Below, piece after piece: positions 1 through 7,679 of a stretch of 64,000 nucleotides of DNA. How positions within the stretch are numbered: the first letter of the stretch is position 1; each line of letters begins with the position of its first letter. The notes beneath the pieces are model-generated. The model was not told the origin of the DNA. It did no database searches and was given only the letters and a program-made list of their open reading frames with translations. This DNA is from Bacillus sp. FJAT-29814. GTDB lineage: Bacteria; Bacillota; Bacilli; Bacillales; Cytobacillaceae. The stretch lies in the NCBI RefSeq assembly GCF_001510715.1, contig NZ_LMTJ01000009.1:1-64000 (forward strand), given 5' to 3'. Made by a program: the position numbers and the translations under genes.

Positions 1-127
<127 letters not shown>

Positions 128-324
128 AGTCATTATGATTATTCGGTTTTATGTTTACTTCTTCTGCATTATCTAGTTTTGAGGGAATGAACCCTTAGTT
201 TTTTTAAAAAACATAATTTGAATAACAAGGCACTTTCAAAGTCTGCTCCTGCGCCAAAGCTTATTCGAGGAAGCTGTTTTTCAGCTCGTCGCAAGCCAGC
301 AGGGAAGATTATTCAGTGCAGTAG

Positions 325-442
<118 letters not shown>

Positions 443-447
443 AAGCG

Positions 448-478
448 AAAGACAACCTGAAAAATGGTTGTCTTTTTT
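448..478 (+). terminator. rRNA operon terminator
   Basis: AAAGACAACC, an 8-nt A/T-rich loop, then GGTTGTCTTTTTT forms a strong stem followed by a T run six bases after the 5S end. The same hairpin, slightly changed in the loop, recurs at 1247-1276 behind the second 5S copy. Confidence 0.93.
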
Positions 479-508
479 GTGTGTAGATATAATGTTTTTT
501 CCTTTATA

Positions 509-660
509 CTATTGCTTGTACTCTGCATTATAAGAATTTTCCCCGGAATGAACAGATAGCAAGGTATCTGCATAACCGACAAGACGATTTACAATTTCAT
601 CTGCTAGGGCATATACAAGTTGATAAGCTTCATTTTTCGAGGGGTGTTATTTCCATCCAT
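509..660 (-). pseudogene. Small frameshifted gene, about 50 codons, unknown function
   Basis: On the minus strand an ATG at 660 opens a reading frame (MDGNNTPRK) that stops early, but a one-base insertion in the A run near 626-631 would join it to a second open frame (NEAYQLVYALADEIVNRLVG and onward, ending QKY-like residues before TAG at 509-511). The combined length is 152 nt, one base short of 51 codons. The joined peptide is acidic and amphipathic with normal amino acid usage. I do not recognise it. It could be a decayed gene, a sequencing error in a homopolymer, or a chance open frame; the upstream ribosome site is weak. Confidence 0.35.
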
Positions 661-754
661 TTCACCATACTTTTATTATTCCAATAAGATCGAACGATAT
701 GATTTTAATTGCTCTGGGACAAACTAAGCTATCTGTAAATTAAGGAGTGAGTAA

Positions 755-1018
755 ATGTTTTTGGAAGGAAGTATTATTGCAGGCGAATATGATTCTACTT
801 TGAATGAATTTTCTTTGCAAAGGGTAAAAAGGTTCGAGACTGAATCGATTCTGAAAGAAAATCAGGTTAATCATATACATGAATATTTGAAAAAACATCA
901 ACATGAGGAAGATGGCCAAATTATTTCACTTTATGATCAACTGCTTGTCCCTTTATCATCAGATGAAGTTGACCAGTTAATTGAGGACTTGGAGAAAGTT
1001 AGATCGATGTTTCATTGA
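755..1018 (+). CDS. Hypothetical protein, 87 aa
   Basis: The ATG is preceded by TAAGGAGTGAG, a good ribosome site at normal spacing, so the gene is probably real. The product is small, soluble and acidic, with no signal peptide, membrane segment or cysteine; the C-terminal half (from about residue 35) is rich in Glu, His and Lys and looks helical. It sits alone between the true 5S gene and a degenerate second 5S copy, which suggests that this interval was inserted into or expanded from the end of the rRNA operon. I do not recognise the family and assign no function. Confidence 0.7.
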   Translation: MFLEGSIIAGEYDSTLNEFSLQRVKRFETESILKENQVNHIHEYLKKHQHEEDGQIISLYDQLLVPLSSDEVDQLIEDLEKVRSMFH

Positions 1019-1123
1019 AATTTACAATATGATTTTTAGGTGCAAATAGCAGGTTAAATAGTTGTGCTACATATAATTAAATAAAATGCCTTATGTCAGG
1101 GAATGAATTTTTTAAAATAAATA

Positions 1124-1240
1124 GTCCGGCGGCAATTGCGAGAATGTCACACCCGTTCTCATCCCTAACACGGAGTTGAGCTTCTCAGCGCTGATGGTAG
1201 TTGGGGTGAAAGCACCTGTGAGAGTAGGACGCTGCCGGGT
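1124..1240 (+). pseudogene. Second, divergent 5S rRNA copy
   Basis: This segment aligns along its whole length with the 5S gene at 325-442, with about 14 substitutions and one deleted A. The deletion and several changes fall in the otherwise nearly invariant CCGAACACGGAAGTTAAGC region and break helix III. Helix I, in contrast, still pairs fully although its bases changed (GTCCGGCG with TGCCGGGT). No 23S sequence precedes it, but a copy of the rRNA terminator follows. Most likely a duplicated, decaying 5S; a functional variant cannot be excluded. Confidence 0.85.
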
Positions 1241-1246
1241 AAGCGG

Positions 1247-1276
1247 AAGACAACCTTAAATATGGTTGTCTTTTTT
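1247..1276 (+). terminator. Terminator copy behind the second 5S
   Basis: AAGACAACC, an 8-nt loop, GGTTGTCTTTTTT: the same stem as at 448-478 with changed loop bases. Its retention shows that the duplication covered 5S plus terminator. Confidence 0.85.
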
Positions 1277-1312
1277 GCATTTTATAAAGGGTCATTGGCT
1301 TTAAAAATGGGG

Positions 1313-1430
1313 CATCGCGGATATATTGGAATGATCGCGGATATATTGAATTTAACGCAGATATAATCAAATTATCGCAGATATATCCAAGATTATCGCG
1401 GATATATGGAGAAACACCGCGGATATAATT
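1313..1430. repeat. Six-unit 20-21 bp periodic array, core CGCGGATATAT
   Basis: The core (A/T)CGC(G/A)GATATA(T/A) occurs six times with the CGC beginning at 1316, 1336, 1356, 1376, 1397 and 1418, giving spacings of 20, 20, 20, 21 and 21 bp. The sequence between cores is not conserved. The reverse complement of the same core forms another six-unit array at 58131-58245. No open frame with a ribosome site crosses it. Function unknown. Confidence 0.85.
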
Positions 1431-1459
1431 TTCTTAGGGTCTGTTTTGTGAAAAGAACA

Positions 1460-1645
1460 CCGAAATTCACCTCAAAATTACGTCAATAAATCTCTATGGG
1501 AGCTGTAAAGCTCCGATTTTTACCCTCCGACTACGCCAATAGAGCCTATTGATGCAGTAAACATCAATTTTCCCTCTTCGACTACGCCAATCGGCGATAT
1601 TGGAGCAATTAACCACCCAAATTTCCTCTCATCTACGCCAATTAG
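1460..1645. repeat. Four-unit 51-53 bp periodic array, core CTACGCCAAT
   Basis: CTACGCCAAT occurs at 1531, 1582 and 1633 (exactly 51 bp apart), with a diverged copy ATTACGTCAAT around 1478. Each unit has a pyrimidine-rich TTTTCCCTC-like lead before the core, and the copies at 1538 and 1588 are followed by a complementary CTATTG or ATTGG, giving small hairpins. No coding potential. The remainder of the 1431-1971 gap holds this array and the qox control region. Confidence 0.75.
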
Positions 1646-1837
1646 TATACCTATAGCCAGTCAAGTATTTTTTAAAATCCACCCTATCAATCAATTAGTT
1701 TCACATTTAATTAAGGTCCATTTTTGGAAAATACCCCCATATTAAAACGAAGTAATTCCCTCATAATAGTCCATCTAAAATAAAAAATCCAATCAAAAGC
1801 ATCTGAAATTGTTCGTTAACGGGAGATTATGAACTTT

Positions 1838-1855
1838 TTGTGACACATTTCACAT
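1838..1855. promoter_or_regulatory. Rex-like operator upstream of qoxA
   Basis: TTGTGACACATTTCACAT closely resembles the Rex consensus TTGTGAA-N4-TTCACAA (two mismatches). Rex senses NADH/NAD+ and represses respiratory and fermentative genes in Gram-positives, which fits a site in front of a terminal oxidase operon. Binding is inferred, not shown. Confidence 0.45.
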
Positions 1856-1901
1856 TTCAATGTTTTTTTAATAAAAATGATTATAAGATAGTAATGCGAA
1901 G

Positions 1902-1917
1902 TGTGATTTACATCACT
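1902..1917. promoter_or_regulatory. Fnr-like box upstream of qoxA
   Basis: TGTGA-TTTACA-TCACT is an exact match to the Bacillus subtilis Fnr box TGTGA-N6-TCACT. Its centre lies about 46 bp before the start expected from the TATAAA at 1945-1950, near the position of class II activation, and there is no good -35 element, so an activator role is conceivable. An overlapping TATAAG at 1883-1888 would allow repression instead. Confidence 0.45.
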
Positions 1918-1971
1918 TACAAAAAACAATAATCGTAATTTTGTTATAAACCAAAAGAAAGGGGTATCGCC

Positions 1972-2895
1972 TTGAAACGAATAGGAGTTTTATTGTCTTT
2001 GATTTTTACTATTTTCACAGTGCTTACAGGTTGTGAGCCGTTGCTGGTTTTGGATCCCAAAGGACCACAGGCACAGGTTCAAGCGAATGACATAAAGATA
2101 TCAATTATCATCATGTCATTTATTGTAATTGCCGTGTTTACCATACTAGCGATTATGTTATTCAAATATCGTGCCTCCAAGCAAAGCAAAGATTACGAAC
2201 CGCCGCATATTGAAGGGAACGTATGGGTGGAAACGATTTGTGTCGGGATTCCGATTATTATCGTAGCATTCCTTTCCTTTATGTCGGTTAAATCCAACTA
2301 TGCTGTGGAAGCAGCGCCAAATGGATACGGAAATAAGGAACCGTTAGTTATTTATGCGGCTAGTTCCAATTGGAAATGGCATTTTAGCTATCCGGAGGAA
2401 AACATCGAAACCGTCAACTATGTGTATATTCCGACCGATCGACCGGTTGAATTTAAATTATATTCCTACGGACCAATCACAAGCTTCTGGATTCCGCAGC
2501 TGGCCGGTCAAAAATATGCGATGTCTGACATGGTGAATACGTTGCATTTGGCAGCCGATGCTCCAGGTGAATATATGGGTCGGAATGCTAACTTTAGCGG
2601 CAAAGGCTTCGCAGAAAATACCTTCAATGTAAAAGCGATGCCGCAAAAGGAATTCGATGAATGGGTAGACGAAGTAAAAGATACTGCCAAGCCGCTTACC
2701 GAAGAAAAATTCACCGAGTTGTTGGAACCGGGCCATCTTGGCCAGTCCACATATACAGGAACACACCTGGGATTCATGCCGCCGCCTGAAGGGGAAAACG
2801 GGGGACACAGTCATGGTTCCAACGGTGAAGACAAAAATATGGAGCAGCATCATTCGAATGAAACTGCTTCGGAAACACAGCATGGACACCATTAA
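1972..2895 (+). CDS. qoxA: Cytochrome aa3 quinol oxidase subunit II
   Basis: Subunit II of the menaquinol oxidase that passes electrons to the heme-copper subunit QoxB. The TTG start follows AAAGAAAGGGG. The product is a lipoprotein: signal peptide ending in LTGC with lipid-modified Cys21, then two membrane helices (about 43-64 and 87-105) and an outward cupredoxin-like domain. The CuA ligands of cytochrome c oxidases (the paired Cys motif) are absent, which identifies a quinol rather than a cytochrome c oxidase. The C-terminal 40 residues are unusually rich in His, Asn and Glu and end in HGHH; a copper-binding or flexible role is only a guess. First gene of qoxABCD; Rex-like and Fnr-like sites lie upstream. 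Confidence 0.95.
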   Translation: MKRIGVLLSLIFTIFTVLTGCEPLLVLDPKGPQAQVQANDIKISIIIMSFIVIAVFTILAIMLFKYRASKQSKDYEPPHIEGNVWVETICVGIPIIIVAFLSFMSVKSNYAVEAAPNGYGNKEPLVIYAASSNWKWHFSYPEENIETVNYVYIPTDRPVEFKLYSYGPITSFWIPQLAGQKYAMSDMVNTLHLAADAPGEYMGRNANFSGKGFAENTFNVKAMPQKEFDEWVDEVKDTAKPLTEEKFTELLEPGHLGQSTYTGTHLGFMPPPEGENGGHSHGSNGEDKNMEQHHSNETASETQHGHH

Positions 2896-2933
2896 TACTT
2901 TTAAATAAATCATCCGAAAGGAGCCAGAATAGG

Positions 2934-4880
2934 ATGGAATTCTTTGAACGTTTTGCAATCCCACATCCAAGTGCGCCAATTTACGCTTCGATGGTAGCCA
3001 TCGCGCTAACCATAGTAGCGATTATCGCCGGTCTTACCTATTTTAAAAAATGGGGCTATCTCTGGCGCGAATGGTTAACGACCGTCGATCATAAACGAAT
3101 TGGGATTATGTATCTAATCTCAGCTTTACTCATGTTGTTCAGGGGCGGTGTCGATGCCTTGATGATGCGGGCGCAGCTAGCCGTTCCGGACAATAAGCTG
3201 CTTGACGCCCAGCACTACAACGAAGTGTTTACAACACATGGAGTGGTCATGATTATCTTCATGGCGATGCCATTCATTATGGCGTTAATGAACTTTGTAG
3301 TACCGCTGCAAATCGGTGCCCGCGATGTTGCGTTCCCGAGGTTAAATGCCCTGAGCTTCTGGTTATTCTTCATGGGAGCGATGTTATTTAACATCTCATT
3401 CGTTGTCGGCGGCTCGCCGGATGCCGGCTGGACATCGTATTTCCCGCTTGCAGGCAATGAATTCAGCTCATCAGTCGGTTCCAACTACTATATGATCGCG
3501 ATTCAGATTGCCGGGCTCGGCTCGTTAATGACAGGGATTAACTTTATCACAACGATTTTTAAAATGAGAGCGCCGGGTATGACGCTTATGAAAATGCCGA
3601 TGTTTACCTGGTCTGCATTAATTACAAATGCTATCATTGTTTTCGCGTTCCCGGTGTTAACCGTGGCGCTGGCTATGGGAACAATGGACCGCCTGTTCGG
3701 CACCCACTTCTTTACAACGAATAATGGCGGTATGGATATGCTTTGGGCAAACCTGTTCTGGGTTTGGGGACACCCGGAGGTATACATCTTGATATTGCCG
3801 GCATTCGGGATATACAGCGAAGTCATCTCGACGTTTGCTCGCCGGAATCTTTACGGCTATAAATCAATGGTTGTTTCGATGGTGCTGATTTCATTTATGT
3901 CCTTCCTTGTTTGGGTACACCATTTCTTCACCATGGGGCAAGGAGCATTAACAAACAGTATCTTCTCGATTACAACGATGGCGATTGCCGTACCGACAGG
4001 AATTAAGATTTTTAACTGGCTGTTTACGCTATATAAAGGAAAAATTGAAATTACGACACCAATGCTTTATGCGTTACTATTCATTCCGCTATTCACCATT
4101 GGTGGAGTAACTGGGGTTATGCTCGGGATGTCGGCAGCTGACTATCAGTACCACAACACGATGTTCCTGGTCGCTCACTTCCATATGGTTATCATTCCTG
4201 GGGTCGTGTTCGCGATGCTTGCCGGTCTTACCTACTGGTGGCCGAAAATGTTCGGTTTCATGTTAAATGAGCGCCTTGGGAAGCTTGCTGCATGTGTGAT
4301 CGGAATCGGCACACTTGTCGCGTTTATGCCAATGTTCTTCTCCGGCTTAGACGGCCAGGCGCGCAGGATGTACACTTATTCGGCATCAACCGGGTTTGGA
4401 CCACTTAACATGATTTCATTCGTCGGGGCTATTGGTCTTGCAATCGGATTTGCGATTATCGTTTATAACATCTACTATAGTGTCCGCTATGCATCACGAG
4501 ATATTGGTGCGGATCCATGGGATGCGCGAACACTTGAATGGGCTACACATAGTCCTGTACCTGAATATAACTTTGCCATCGTGCCGCATGTCAAATCGTC
4601 TGAAGCCCTTTGGGATGCAAAGAAAAAGCGTCATATCTTGTTCCAGGGCAATTATGAAAAAATTCATATGCCGAATAACAGCGGCGTGCCGTTTATCATG
4701 AGTTCGATCTTCTTTGTTTGGGGTTTTGCGATGATTTTCAGCATGTGGGCAGTTGCCATCATTTCAACAATTGGGATCTTTGCTTGTATGGCTCTCCGTT
4801 CGGTGGAAATCGATAATGGACGTTATATTTCTGTCAGGGAAATTGAAGAAACTGAAACAAAATTGCGAGGTGCGAAATAA
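2934..4880 (+). CDS. qoxB: Cytochrome aa3 quinol oxidase subunit I
   Basis: Catalytic heme-copper subunit, 648 aa with about 14-15 membrane helices, reducing O2 to water and pumping protons. The metal ligands are in place: His102 (TTHGVVMI, low-spin heme), His280 and Tyr284 in the GHPEVY motif (CuB and the cross-linked Tyr), His329 and His330 (WVHHFF, CuB), and His415/His417 (AHFH, high-spin and low-spin heme). Length equals that of Bacillus QoxB. It starts 38 bp after qoxA behind a GAAAGGAGCC ribosome site and its stop codon overlaps the qoxC start (TAATG). Confidence 0.97.
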   Translation: MEFFERFAIPHPSAPIYASMVAIALTIVAIIAGLTYFKKWGYLWREWLTTVDHKRIGIMYLISALLMLFRGGVDALMMRAQLAVPDNKLLDAQHYNEVFTTHGVVMIIFMAMPFIMALMNFVVPLQIGARDVAFPRLNALSFWLFFMGAMLFNISFVVGGSPDAGWTSYFPLAGNEFSSSVGSNYYMIAIQIAGLGSLMTGINFITTIFKMRAPGMTLMKMPMFTWSALITNAIIVFAFPVLTVALAMGTMDRLFGTHFFTTNNGGMDMLWANLFWVWGHPEVYILILPAFGIYSEVISTFARRNLYGYKSMVVSMVLISFMSFLVWVHHFFTMGQGALTNSIFSITTMAIAVPTGIKIFNWLFTLYKGKIEITTPMLYALLFIPLFTIGGVTGVMLGMSAADYQYHNTMFLVAHFHMVIIPGVVFAMLAGLTYWWPKMFGFMLNERLGKLAACVIGIGTLVAFMPMFFSGLDGQARRMYTYSASTGFGPLNMISFVGAIGLAIGFAIIVYNIYYSVRYASRDIGADPWDARTLEWATHSPVPEYNFAIVPHVKSSEALWDAKKKRHILFQGNYEKIHMPNNSGVPFIMSSIFFVWGFAMIFSMWAVAIISTIGIFACMALRSVEIDNGRYISVREIEETETKLRGAK

Positions 4881-5476
4881 TGAAACTGGATCACTCGCTG
4901 CCACTTGAATATCGTACAGAAGAAGGCCAATTGAAAATCTTAGGGTTTTGGATTTTCCTTGGAGCCGAAATCATGCTGTTCGGGACGTTGTTTGCTTCCT
5001 ATTTTACATTGGTTGACCGCGTAGGAAGCGGACCGTCAGGAGCAGAGATTTTCGAAATTACGCCGGTCTTGATCGAAACGCTAGTGTTGTTAACCAGCAG
5101 TTTTACGATTGGGCTTGGAATTCACGCCATGAGGCTTGGCCGCAAAAAAGCGATGCTGTCGTTCTTTGCCATCACCCTATTGCTAGGCCTTGCCTTTCTG
5201 GGTGTAGAGATTTACGAATTTGTTCACTATGTTCACATTGGAGCTGGGCTGCAAACAAGTGCATTTACAGCCATTCTGCTTACCACATTGGGAACGCACG
5301 GTTTGCACGTTACGTTTGGTCTGTTCTGGGGTCTGTTTATTCTCCTCCAGGTGAAAAAACGCGGGCTGACTCCGGAGACAGCCAATAAATCATTCATTTT
5401 CTCGCTGTACTGGCATTTCTTAGACGTTGTTTGGATTTTCATTTTCAGCTTCGTCTACCTGAAAGGAATGATGTAA
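4880..5476 (+). CDS. qoxC: Cytochrome aa3 quinol oxidase subunit III
   Basis: Membrane protein of 198 aa with five predicted helices, matching heme-copper oxidase subunit III. Typical motifs are LGFWIFLGAEIMLFG in the first helix, THGLHV in the fourth and YWHFLDVVWIF in the last. Subunit III carries no metal and stabilises the catalytic subunit. It is translationally coupled to qoxB by a one-base overlap and followed by qoxD after one base. Confidence 0.96.
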   Translation: MKLDHSLPLEYRTEEGQLKILGFWIFLGAEIMLFGTLFASYFTLVDRVGSGPSGAEIFEITPVLIETLVLLTSSFTIGLGIHAMRLGRKKAMLSFFAITLLLGLAFLGVEIYEFVHYVHIGAGLQTSAFTAILLTTLGTHGLHVTFGLFWGLFILLQVKKRGLTPETANKSFIFSLYWHFLDVVWIFIFSFVYLKGMM

Positions 5477-5477
5477 G

Positions 5478-5762
5478 ATGAAAGAATTATTTCCAATGAA
5501 ACAAATCATGGGCTTTGTTTTTTCCCTCATGCTGACCGTTGTTGCCCTTGCCGTCTACTTTTTAAATATGTCGTTTGCCACGGGTATGACCATTCTGGTG
5601 GTGACTGCATTTATTCAAGCGGCTGTTCAGCTGGTCGTGTTTATGCATGCAGGTGAAACGAAGGATAAAGGCGCGATTTATACCAATGTTTATTATGGTG
5701 TAGCGATTGCCTTGGTTACTATTTTTGGTACATTGCTTACAATGATCTGGGGTTATAATTAA
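5478..5762 (+). CDS. qoxD: Cytochrome aa3 quinol oxidase subunit IV
   Basis: Small 94-aa protein with three membrane helices, the bacterial subunit IV of heme-copper oxidases (Pfam COX4_pro type). The segment FIQAAVQLVVFMHAGE is typical. It ends the qoxABCD operon and is followed directly by a terminator. Its role is assembly or stability of the CuB centre in relatives. Confidence 0.93.
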   Translation: MKELFPMKQIMGFVFSLMLTVVALAVYFLNMSFATGMTILVVTAFIQAAVQLVVFMHAGETKDKGAIYTNVYYGVAIALVTIFGTLLTMIWGYN

Positions 5763-5765
5763 TTA

Positions 5766-6038
5766 TTAAAAGGAGCGTCTTAACGGGCGTTCCTTTTTTG
5801 TTTGGATCGGTGTTATGGGTATTCCTTTAAAAGTTTTCTCTAGCATTTCCTCTGTGGCCACGAAAAATATTCCCATCAGAAAAATAAAAACTGCCCCGAT
5901 GACTGTGCCAATACCAATGCCTGTAAGCGCACTGGAATTGCTTACAGATAAACTATAAGAAAGAATGATCAATCCGGTAATTAGTACGGTACCGCCAATT
6001 AATTTTGCTGCATGTAATATTTTTGTATTTGTCTTCAT
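5766..6038 (-). CDS. Small membrane protein, unknown function, about 90 aa
   Basis: Two hydrophobic segments (about residues 10-28 and 41-63 counting from the inner start) make a two-helix membrane protein with a basic C-terminal tail (KKERPLRRSF). An outer ATG at 6047 is nearly on top of the ribosome site AAGAAAGGGGG; the ATG at 6038 has about 10 bases of spacing and is preferred. Convergent with qoxD, sharing its terminator. The family is not recognised. Confidence 0.65.
   Translation of the reverse strand: MKTNTKILHAAKLIGGTVLITGLIILSYSLSVSNSSALTGIGIGTVIGAVFIFLMGIFFVATEEMLEKTFKGIPITPIQTKKERPLRRSF
5768..5799. terminator. Terminator of qoxABCD, overlapping the end of the convergent gene
   Basis: AAAGGAGCG, a loop, CGTTCCTTTTTT forms a stem with a T run. 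The left arm is A-rich, so it can also stop the minus-strand gene at 5766-6047, whose last codons lie inside the hairpin. Confidence 0.85.
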
Positions 6039-6100
6039 ATTCAACATTCCCCCTTTCTTTATATTATTTATGTTTGTTCACAAAATTGTCAAACTCTTTT

Positions 6101-6130
6101 TTGCGATTCTCTTGACAATGCTCATATAAT
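6101..6130 (+). promoter_or_regulatory. Possible sigma-A promoter for the OsmC gene
   Basis: TTGCGA at 6101-6106 and TATAAT at 6125-6130 with an 18-bp spacer, 46 bp before the OsmC-family start. A TTGACA at 6112-6117 lacks a matching -10 box. Confidence 0.4.
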
Positions 6131-6175
6131 TGTTGAAATTGTTTAATTATGACACAATAAAAAGGAAAGGGGTAG

Positions 6176-6610
6176 ATGTTAACAATGGAAACTACAATCA
6201 AGTGGACAGGTAAAATGGCTTTTTCCGGCGCTACGCCATCAGGTCATGAAATCAAAATGGATGCGGCAGAAGAAATTGGCGGGGAAAACTCTGGAGCAAG
6301 GCCCACGGAATTGCTATTAAATGCCGTTGCCGGGTGTACAGGAATTGATATTATTTCGATTTTACAAAAAATGCGCTTAGAGCCGACATCCTTCGAAATG
6401 CAGGTCAAAGGAGAGCGTGCTGACGATCATCCAAAGCGCTTCACCGCTATCCATATCCATTATGCACTAGAAGGTGAACTGCCAGATGATAAGGTGGTCC
6501 GGGCGATTCAGTTATCAAAGGATAAATATTGTTCAGTGTCACATTCCTTAAATGCGAATATCACCGTGAGTTATTCCATTAATGGCGTAGAGGGGAAAAA
6601 TCATTTGTAG
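6176..6610 (+). CDS. OsmC family peroxiredoxin-like protein
   Basis: A 144-aa OsmC/Ohr-fold protein. Members reduce organic or other hydroperoxides with a pair of cysteines; here Cys54 (VAGCTGID) and Cys119 (DKYCSVSH) are at the expected places in the two long helices. It resembles the YhfA-like branch of OsmC proteins rather than Ohr, so the substrate is open. The start is ATG at 6176 after AGGAAAGGGG; a second ATG three codons later has longer spacing. It stands alone between the qox terminator region and the cidR gene. Confidence 0.85.
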   Translation: MLTMETTIKWTGKMAFSGATPSGHEIKMDAAEEIGGENSGARPTELLLNAVAGCTGIDIISILQKMRLEPTSFEMQVKGERADDHPKRFTAIHIHYALEGELPDDKVVRAIQLSKDKYCSVSHSLNANITVSYSINGVEGKNHL

Positions 6611-6622
6611 CCGAGAGTGCAT

Positions 6623-6647
6623 AGGACAACTTGTACTTGGTTGTCCT
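6623..6647. promoter_or_regulatory. Inverted repeat between the OsmC gene and cidR
   Basis: AGGACAAC, nine bases, GTTGTCCT: perfect 8-bp arms. No T run follows, so it is a weak terminator at best; it may be an operator or mRNA hairpin just upstream of the LysR-type gene. Confidence 0.4.
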
Positions 6648-6676
6648 CCTGCCCTTATAGGATAGGAGTGTTATAC

Positions 6677-7555
6677 ATGGAATTAAGACAATTACAGATG
6701 TTTATGGAAGTCGCCAAGCATAAGAGCATTACCAGGGCTGCGGAGCATTTGCATCTTTCCCAGCCGGCATTAAGTAAATCCATTATGGCGTTAGAGGAAG
6801 AGCTTGGGATGACCTTGATTATTCGGAGCAACAAAACGAGTGACCTGACCGACGGAGGAAAAGTTGTCCTGGAATATGCTCAAAAAATGACCGCCCTGAT
6901 GGAGGAAATGAAAACAACATTAAATGATATGACCAACTTGACGAGGGGACAACTTAATATAGGACTGCCGCCGTTTATTGGCAGTTTATTTTTCCCAAGG
7001 GTAATGGCGAAGTTTCACCAGACCTATCCCAATATAGAGCTAAACATTGCCGAATATGGCGGGGCAAGGGTGGTCAAAAGCGTGGAGGAAGGGGAAGTGG
7101 AGCTTGGTGTCACTGTTCTACCAATTGATGAGGAGCCGTTTCATGTATATCCGATTGTGGAGGAGGAAATGAAACTGCTCGTTTACAAAGATCATCGCCT
7201 TGCAGGTAAAGGCGAAGTGAATGTCAGAGATTTAAAACGGGAGGAATTTATTTTTTATCATGAAGAATTTTCTCTCAATCAAATCTTGATGAATCATTTT
7301 CGGGCATTTGGTTTTGAGCCGAAAATATTGTTTAAGAGCTCCCAATGGGACTTAATGTCGGAAATGGTAGCAGCCAATCTCGGGATTACGATCCTGCCGC
7401 AGTCAATTTGTAACCGGGTGTTTAATAAGGACATTATGGTATTGGACTTAAAACCCACCATCCTCTGGAATCTTGCTGTCCTCACGAAGAAAGACCGTTA
7501 TATTTCCAATGCCGCGAGAACTTTTATTGAATTTATTTTGCAGGACCCATTATAA
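6677..7555 (+). CDS. cidR: LysR-type regulator, CidR/YwbI-like
   Basis: A 292-aa LysR regulator: N-terminal winged helix-turn-helix (MELRQLQMFMEVAKHKSITR, residues 1-60) and a periplasmic-binding-like effector domain (about 90-290). The frame is open further upstream, but ATG 6677 has the ribosome site GGATAGGAG and begins with the canonical LysR N-terminus. The gene precedes cidA and cidB as ywbI precedes ywbH-ywbG in B. subtilis, so control of these by acetate/pyruvate metabolism is inferred from known CidR proteins. Confidence 0.85.
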   Translation: MELRQLQMFMEVAKHKSITRAAEHLHLSQPALSKSIMALEEELGMTLIIRSNKTSDLTDGGKVVLEYAQKMTALMEEMKTTLNDMTNLTRGQLNIGLPPFIGSLFFPRVMAKFHQTYPNIELNIAEYGGARVVKSVEEGEVELGVTVLPIDEEPFHVYPIVEEEMKLLVYKDHRLAGKGEVNVRDLKREEFIFYHEEFSLNQILMNHFRAFGFEPKILFKSSQWDLMSEMVAANLGITILPQSICNRVFNKDIMVLDLKPTILWNLAVLTKKDRYISNAARTFIEFILQDPL

Positions 7556-7634
7556 CTTATGGTTATGAAAATAATTCTAAATATGTATTTTACGAATGAG
7601 CGAATTCGTCGTACGATATACCTATCGATCATTT

Positions 7635-7660
7635 AAGGAGTACACGTGCTCCTTTTTGTT
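7635..7660 (+). terminator. Terminator or attenuator between cidR and cidA
   Basis: AAGGAG, a short TACACGT loop, GCTCCTTTTTG is a small hairpin with a T run, 20 bases before the cidA start. It may end cidR transcription or attenuate read-through into cidA. Confidence 0.55.
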
Positions 7661-7679
7661 AATCAGGAGGGGTGGTACG

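Noticed and set aside
128..324. tRNA gene in the 23S-5S spacer
   Set aside because: No cloverleaf or conserved GGTTCGAATCC-type arm was found.
2458..2979. 173-codon minus-strand frame inside qoxA
   Set aside because: Antisense shadow of a strongly conserved gene; no ribosome site and odd composition.
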